A stretch of DNA of 13,964 bases from Entamoeba invadens IP1. Lineage: Eukaryota; Evosea; Mastigamoebida; Endamoebidae. Of the stretch, positions 8,228 through 13,964 are shown in pieces; position 1 is the first letter of the stretch; every line of letters begins with the position of its first letter. Location of the stretch: the NCBI RefSeq assembly GCF_000330505.1, contig NW_004191917.1:27172-41135 (forward strand). The letters run 5' to 3'. A model generated the notes under the pieces. The model made no database searches. It was not told the origin of the DNA and saw nothing but the letters and a program-made list of their open reading frames with translations. Position numbers and translations under genes: made by a program.

Positions 8228-10456
8228 GTAGTTGGATGAGTCAACTCTCGACCGACACCATTTTCATAGTAGCAAACTATTTTACATCTTCAAAGGACTA
8301 TGTCACTCTTGAACGTGTCTGTAAACGATATCGGAACCTTTCATATCGCTTTGATTCCAATCCTATTTCAATTAACAGTCCCGTCTGCTTCAAACTCTTT
8401 CCACACATTCACACCCTCAACTTCTACAAGAAAAGTGACCTCATGTATTACACACAATACAACGAAGAGAACACATTGAGTTACTCCGTTAACACTCTCT
8501 GTTTCAAATACGAAATGTCTTATTCCGACGTTGTCAAGATCAATGGCATCCAAACCATCTTTAAGTCACTCTCAATCAGTAAGAAAGAGCGTTTAAAGAC
8601 AAAGAACAGGATTCCACCTGAAGTCAACATCCTTGCCAGTAGCGCCTTTGAGAAATGTACGACTCTGAAGGACTTCGTAGTCCCTGATAACGTGCGTGTC
8701 ATCAAGAGCAGTTGCTTTGATAGTTGTTCTAATCTCTCTACTATTAAACTTCCAATAGGGTTGACGCGTTTGGGGACGTCGTGTTTCTCTGGAGCTCGCA
8801 AACTCGAGAGCATTGAAATACCAAAATTGGTGCAGGCGATCGGCTACAACACGTTTAAAACGTGTGAGGCGCTTTCAAAGGTCTTTCTACACGATGAAGT
8901 CACTTCATTGGGGAGGAGCGTGTTCTTCAAGTGCTCCAGTCTTGCGCAAATTGATCTTCCAAACAAACTCCGTGACATCGGAATTGACTGTTTCAACGAG
9001 TGCGGTGCGCTGAAGGAAATAGTATTGCCGGAACACGTCAAGGAGATCCCAGAGGAGGTGTTTCAGAAATTGCTTGAAACTCTCATTTGTCTATCTTCCA
9101 AAGAACATCGCGAAGGTCGGGACGTGTGCGTTTGAGGCGTGTAACAAACTGAAGTACTTTGTGATTGATGCGGACGACGTGAAGTTCCATAAAAACACTT
9201 TTAAAGACGTCAAAAGTGTCCATTTTGTCGTTGCAAAGACTAACACGAAATTGGTGAATCACTTACAGCAATTCGATTGCGAAATTGGGGACATTCGCAG
9301 TGTCATTCAGTCGGTGTGTACGAAAATTCAAAAGTGTCGAAGTATCACGCACTTTGAAAGGGAACGCATTGACGACATGAGCGAAGTCCAGAAGAGTCAA
9401 ATTGAAGAGATGGAGGTCGAAGGGGCAAATGAAGAGCGAAGTGCTCTAATGACGAATGAAATAGCAATTACACAACAAAAGAGTGACAAGAAAGAATTAT
9501 CTGGAAATGAGAAATTGAATGATGGAAACACTTCTCCTCATATTAAAATGAACGACGAGAAAAGTCGAAGTAGAGAGATAAAGGCGACGTCTCAAGATTC
9601 AATGTCTCCAAAGAGCAAAAAGAAGAATTTGAATGTCAAAGCAAAAGGGAAAGAAGTCAAAGAAATTAAAAAGAATTTAATGACGAAGAAAGAAAGCGTT
9701 TTAAAGAGCAAAAAGAGTGTGAAGAATATGGAGAAGGCAAACGCTATGGGTGAGAGGAGTAACGGTGAAAGTAAAAGTGCTTCTTCTATGGACGGTGATG
9801 TTAATAAAACTATTCGAAAACTATACATAATTAAAAAACCAATTAAAATTGATCCAATTTTAAAGCCGTCTGAATTGAAAAGAGTTGTGATGGAAACCCT
9901 TGAAAGAGAAGGCGAAATTCAAAAGGAAAAGAAGACGGAAGTGCCAACGAAAACGTCGTTGGAAATTCACTCGCGGTTTGCTGGTAATAAAACAGTTGAC
10001 GTTCCACAGAAAGAAATGACAAATGAAGTCGTCAAGAAGACATCAGTGCAACAAAAAGGCACTTCAAAAATAGTTGAGAGCGAAATACCAAATCCCGTGA
10101 AATCGACGTGCGAGAAAATTGAAGGTAACGAGAAAGTTTTTGAACCACAAAAAGTCGAGAAAATAGAAGAGGAAAAGAAGACCAATCAAAGTGATATATT
10201 TGATGATAAAAAGAAGAAGGAAGAGCATCCAACGACTTCTTTGAATAATTGTAATACGAATGAGAATAATAAAGAACAGAAAGATGTTTGTAACACTAAA
10301 GAAATAATACATGAAATGTTTATAACAGAGAAAACACTTGAAATAACTCCAATTATACCAATAATAAATGAAAATAAAGAGTCTCCGCTTATAGAAAACG
10401 CGTGTTTAATAGGACTCGACTTGAACGAAAGCACATCAGAAGAGGAGGAAAATTGA
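8224..10456 (+). CDS. F-box-like/LRR_5 (BspA family) protein with long charged tail, one frameshift
   Basis: The protein is 743 residues if one extra base is allowed for. Residues 10-50 form an F-box-like block (DTIFIVANYF, then YVTLERVCKRYRN and SNPI), as in Entamoeba BspA proteins. About eight 23-residue LRR_5 repeats follow (roughly 151-335), with the pattern IxLPxxLxxIGxxCFxxCxxL. Residues ~380-743 are low-complexity and Lys/Glu/Ser-rich, with basic clusters near 463-503 (SKKKNLNVKAKGKEVKEIKK) resembling nuclear targeting signals, and an acidic end (STSEEEEN). No signal peptide or membrane segment is seen. The frame from 8224 leaves the repeat pattern at 9070, where AAATTGC replaces the expected AAATGC; the next frame then runs from 9072 to TGA 10454-10456. 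LRR_5 proteins bind other proteins; an adaptor or scaffold role is inferred. The LRR part is near 50% G+C in places, far above its neighbours. It is either a recent pseudogene or a sequence error. Confidence 0.85.
9070..9071 (+). other. Single-base frameshift site in the LRR gene
   Basis: In the first frame the repeat breaks down after VFQK into LLETLIC. Dropping one T of the TT pair gives VFQKCLKLSF, with Cys and Leu exactly where the 23-residue repeat needs them, and the next frame stays in repeat register. The total then divides evenly into 744 codons with the stop. Confidence 0.88.
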
Positions 10457-10866
10457 ACTGATTGGATTCATTCAAAATAATGGGAATAAGGTGTTGTTTA
10501 TTCAACATTAATTAATTTCATTGGACTTAAATGATTGATACAGTTGTATAAGTTATTAGATCATTATTTTTGTTATTAGATTTACTGAATTACATTATTA
10601 ATTCCACTTGATTTTATAGATTCAAATAATATTAATATAATATAATGTATACTACTGTTTACCATGAAGGCTGAATATGCTTTGTGGATACTTTTTCTGT
10701 CGAGAGGTAATTTGTATTATACTTTTTATTATAATGTTATTAGTTAATACTATTAAATTGATAAGAAGCGGTTAAAAAGACAAAAGAGGTTTTTTATCCT
10801 CCCTGTGATAATTATAAAAAACAATTGGTATTAATATGTTGTATGTCATTATTTTCCCTAAAGAAT
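10457..10866. other. AT-rich spacer downstream of the LRR gene
   Basis: No supported gene. A 27-codon ORF at 10664-10747 has a hydrophobic start (MKAEYALWILFLSRG) followed by GTAATTTGT, which faintly resembles a signal-peptide exon before an intron, but no continuing exon is found. Confidence 0.45.
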
Positions 10867-11067
10867 TCAATTATGTAACACCCAACTCTCCGGTGGGCTC
10901 ACATGAATTCGAGCAGTCCTCTCTCCGAACCATTTCATCGTATCCGTTTCCAATTTCATGTACTGGGATATCCAGTACATGAAAGTGAGTGTTAGCTTTC
11001 AAAAAATGCATTTCCATGGTTCATGTAATTCATTAAGTCTTTCATTCATGTCACAGCAACATGTCAT
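10867..11067 (-). pseudogene. Unrecognised coding relic with an internal TGA
   Basis: On the minus strand one frame runs from ATG at 11067 through 22 codons (MTCCCDMNERLNELHEPW and on), a TGA at 10999-11001, then 43 more codons (including MYWISQYMKLETDTMKWFG and RTARIHVSPPESWVL) to TGA at 10869-10867. The 10921-10980 line is about 42% G+C while 11101-11160 is about 12%, and the translation has the Trp/Glu/Arg/Pro balance of a real protein, unlike the flanking noise. I read it as a fragment of a dead gene, or one exon. I do not recognise the family. It contains a 13-bp perfect hairpin (10954-10984), so a structured RNA is an alternative. Confidence 0.35.
10954..10984. repeat. 31-base perfect hairpin, 13-bp stem
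   Basis: TTTCATGTACTGG (10954-10966) pairs with CCAGTACATGAAA (10972-10984) around GATAT. The mixed-base stem is unlikely to arise by composition alone. Confidence 0.75.
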
Positions 11068-11399
11068 AGGAGTTTGTTTTTAATCATGTTAAAATTTTTA
11101 ACTTTCATTTTTAATTATTGTATTCATGAAATATATTGAACAATTATTTTAATTAATAAATTACATCATTTTTGTATGATGTTTAATTAAAATGAACAAA
11201 GAAGATAAAATAGTTAATAATAAACAGTTGTAATAATGAATCATACAAATTAAATAAGTTTTAAAGAAATTGATACACTTAATTGATATATTGTATTCTC
11301 ATATACAATAATAGTATAAAAATTGTTAAGCATGTAATGCTATACAATATTAACAAATATTAATAATGTTTATATTTTTATTAAAATATACAAATCAAA
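11068..11399. other. AT-rich spacer, 3' side of the minus-strand LRR gene
   Basis: About 330 bases of very AT-rich sequence with no ORF or structure of note. It should hold the 3' end of the 12758-11400 transcript; A/T-only motifs are too common to mark a poly(A) site. Confidence 0.5.
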
Positions 11400-12758
11400 T
11401 TATAACTGAATTACTTTAGAACATTTCGCAAAACAATTATCAAGGTTGTACTCCTTTGATTTTAATATTGTTATCTCAAGTGAAGTACATCCACAAAAAC
11501 ATATTGTTCCAATAGTTTGGATATTATTTGGGACAACTAATCTTGACAAACTTTTGCAGTTATAAAATGCGGACTTTCCCAGCAGACTCACACTCCGTGG
11601 TATATCAATTGTGTTTAAAATTGAACATTCGAAAAAGCATTTATCTGGTATTTCCAGTAGATTTGAAGGCAAATTAATTTTATTTAAAGATATACACTGT
11701 CTAAAACACCCATCTCCAATTTTACTTATAGTATTTGGCAATTCAATACACGTGAGCGACTTACAATATCCAAAACATGTGATTCCCAACGTGCAAACAT
11801 TACCACCAATTTTCACATCTTTCAATTCTTGGCATAAACAAAATGCGTAGTCGTTTATACTTAATTCGCAATTTGGTATTTCAACTGTTTTTAATAAACG
11901 ACAATTATTAAAACAATTGTTTTCTATAATTCTAAGACGAGATGGAAATTTGACTCTTTCCAATTGAGAATTGCCATTGAAGCAACAATTTGGCAATTCC
12001 AAAAGAGCGTCTGGTAGATCAACAGACGTGATATTATAACAACAATTAAAGCAATATTCACCCATTTTAGAGACGCCATTTGGTATATCAATAGAAATAA
12101 GTGAAGAACACTTGTAAAAACAAGACATCCCTATTTCCTCCAAATTAAAAGGCAATGTTATTGAAGTCAACTGAGTGCAATAGTAAAAACATTCTTTTGG
12201 GAGTTTTTTAATATGAGGAGGTAAAGTGATGGACTCTAAATAGCTGCAATAGTAAAAACAGTTGTTACCAAAAGAAGTAACGGTTTGGGGAATTGTGAGT
12301 GTTGGGATGTTCGAACGAGCATAACATTCGTCGCCTAAGCTTCTGATGTTGGTGGGAATAATATTTCCATAGAAATATCTGTTACTTGTATCGTAAACAA
12401 CATTTTTGAAGGAAAAATTGTTAGTTCCATTAAAAAAGCGAAAAAACTGATAATTAACTTGGACCCATATGTTGATTTGATAAAAGTCGTATTTTTCTTG
12501 AGTAACGAAGTCATCATATTCATTATTTTGAAGAAATATGTGATGACCAAAAAACTCATCATTGACAGACCAAATGTTAAGAGTTTCTATATTTGGAAAG
12601 TATTTCATTGTCTTTCTAGTTAGTGGTATTGGATTGAAATGGAATTTTGCCATATTGTTTTGATACTTTTTACAGACCATTTCAAGTGTTATATAATCAT
12701 TTACACTCTCAAAGTATTGAGAAACAATCATTATATGGTAAGCATCAATATGATTCAT
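11400..12758 (-). CDS. F-box-like/LRR_5 (BspA family) protein, 452 residues, intact
   Basis: The ATG at 12758 begins a family-typical N-terminus, so the start is secure. Residues 5-46 form the F-box-like block (AYHIMIVSQYF, DYITLEMVCKKYQN, FHFNPIPLT), clearly homologous to the gene at 8224. After a 100-residue linker rich in Phe, Tyr and Asn, thirteen consecutive 23-residue LRR_5 repeats fill residues 154-452, for example ITLPPHIKKLPKECFYYCT; most keep LP at positions 3-4 and the CFxxC core. The chain ends with the last repeat: there is no tail, signal peptide, membrane segment or lipid motif. LRR_5 solenoids bind proteins; in Entamoeba some BspA proteins have been reported at the surface, while the F-box-like block would suit an intracellular adaptor. 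G+C is near 32% in the repeats, lower than in the convergent relative. Very Cys-rich repeats are usual for this family. Confidence 0.93.
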   Translation of the reverse strand: MNHIDAYHIMIVSQYFESVNDYITLEMVCKKYQNNMAKFHFNPIPLTRKTMKYFPNIETLNIWSVNDEFFGHHIFLQNNEYDDFVTQEKYDFYQINIWVQVNYQFFRFFNGTNNFSFKNVVYDTSNRYFYGNIIPTNIRSLGDECYARSNIPTLTIPQTVTSFGNNCFYYCSYLESITLPPHIKKLPKECFYYCTQLTSITLPFNLEEIGMSCFYKCSSLISIDIPNGVSKMGEYCFNCCYNITSVDLPDALLELPNCCFNGNSQLERVKFPSRLRIIENNCFNNCRLLKTVEIPNCELSINDYAFCLCQELKDVKIGGNVCTLGITCFGYCKSLTCIELPNTISKIGDGCFRQCISLNKINLPSNLLEIPDKCFFECSILNTIDIPRSVSLLGKSAFYNCKSLSRLVVPNNIQTIGTICFCGCTSLEITILKSKEYNLDNCFAKCSKVIQL

Positions 12759-13964
12759 TTGTATGTAATAGAGATTGAAGCTTTAGTGTTTTTATAATAT
12801 TTATTTATAAATTTATTTTATAATTACAATTAAAATTAAAATGATTCAACTCGCCGATTTATTGAACTCTATTAATACTAAAAAAAACATTTTTTATATT
12901 ATATAGTTATTTATTGTATTATAAATATGTAATAACAATTCAACCAATAATTTATAAAACATAAAAAATAAAAATATTTATAGAAAAAATAAAAAATTGA
13001 TTTATACATTCAAAACTTAAAAAGTGGCCAAAAGCAAAAATTGGTAAATTACAATAACCAGGGTCGGCCAAACGATCATGTTATTGGAAAAAACTTGAAA
13101 AAAAATAAAATGGTAAATAACATTATCATTTTTAAAAAACAAAATGAACATGACAAAACACAATTATTTATACTATATGATAAAATGAAAAAAATAAAAC
13201 GATAATTCATATCAAACACGAATTGTTTTCAAATTACTTTAGAATACAACAATATACTTATATCTTTGTGTTGATATAAGTGTACACTAAAACCTTTCAA
13301 TTGTAAAATATACATGCAAATAAAACTTATTCAAAGTTACTCTCATAATAGTTTTTTAATTTGGGTGATAATAATTATTTTGACTGATTATTATTGTATT
13401 ATGAATAATCGTTTTTATCAAGAAACGAACTAAAATTAAGTTTTACTGTTTTGAACGTAATATGATTCACTCCATTCGAAAAAATAATACATTTTTTGTT
13501 TTGTATTATTGCAAAAGATAATGAAAATACTTCTATTTGATTGATTAATTAATACTCTAATTTAAAAAAGGACACGATTGAACGATTCAAAACCTTTGTT
13601 AAACTGACAAATATACATTTGTACATAATCAATAAAAATAATGTGTATGTTGAAAAAGTATATTAATTGTTTTAATAAAAATTTTAAATTAAAATCAATA
13701 AAATGATTTCTTATAATTTTTATTGGTTGTAAATATTTTCTGTATATACAACAATTATAATGAGTGAATATTGTTATTTAATTTTAAAAACTTTGCATTT
13801 TACCATTTCATATGTTATTTACTGTTCAATTGTTGTTCTTTAAAACTGGATTATAACACATTGTAATGATGATTTATTCAATACAAAAATTTGGTTTAAA
13901 TCGTTAACTATAGTTTAACCAATTTTTAAAAACATTTTAACTCTAAAAAACTTTTTAAGTTTTT
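12759..13964. other. AT-rich gene-free region upstream of the minus-strand LRR gene
   Basis: No ORF of note on either strand over 1.2 kb. The minus-strand promoter of the 452-residue gene should lie in its first ~100 bases, where TATAAATAAATATTATAAAA-like sequence (about 12791-12810) could serve as a TATA region, though such runs are common here. A lone GC-richer stretch at 13059-13076 (CAGGGTCGGCCAAA) resembles an hAT transposon terminus. Confidence 0.5.

Noticed and set aside
9592..10434. Phe/Leu/Ser-rich minus-strand ORFs opposite the LRR gene tail
   Set aside because: They are complements of the Lys/Glu-rich coding tail; the antisense of AAG/GAA codons gives CTT/TTC.
10664..10747. 27-codon ORF resembling a signal-peptide exon followed by an intron
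   Set aside because: The putative intron would be about 37 bases, shorter than typical for Entamoeba, and no continuing exon follows.
1..13964. CRISPR arrays, bacterial operons, rRNA genes or phage systems
   Set aside because: There are no regularly spaced repeats, ribosome-binding sites or rRNA-like segments; composition and gene families are those of a eukaryotic amoeba.

Overview
The window reads as nuclear DNA of an Entamoeba species. Three things point there: very AT-rich spacers, two BspA-type (LRR_5, ~23-residue repeat) proteins carrying the N-terminal block typical of the large Entamoeba BspA family, and several DNA transposons. Cut-and-paste elements in this number fit E. invadens or E. 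moshkovskii better than E. histolytica. The species is inferred, not proven.

Layout. 1-999: two short membrane-protein-like ORFs of doubtful status. 1000-1439: a complete 440-bp Mutator-like MITE with 25-bp perfect inverted ends and a 9-bp target duplication, carrying a GC-rich hairpin/G-tract core. 1449-3019: AT-rich, no convincing gene. 3020-4902: a 1.9-kb non-coding element bounded by ~88-bp imperfect inverted repeats. 4944-5015: a single tRNA-Arg(CCG). 5037-7464: a decayed 2.4-kb Tc1/mariner-pogo element (TA target site, CAGT ends) with a minus-strand DDE transposase broken by at least two stops and about five frameshifts. The tRNA therefore lies in a ~130-bp gap between two transposons. 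7465-8223: AT-rich, one small ORF and a 14-bp hairpin.

8224-10456 (+): an F-box-like/LRR_5 gene with a ~360-residue Lys/Glu-rich tail, interrupted by one extra T near 9070; without it, 743 codons and a stop read straight through. 10867-11067 (-): an unrecognised coding-like relic in a GC-richer island. 11400-12758 (-): an intact 452-residue F-box-like/LRR_5 protein with 13 repeats. 12759-13964: AT-rich, with a possible single hAT-like terminus near 13061.

The two LRR genes are convergent and share architecture but differ in base composition and tail. They are probably scaffold, adaptor or surface-recognition proteins of an expanded family; nothing in the window shows a shared pathway. The main biology is transposon accumulation around a tRNA gene and a diversifying LRR family.
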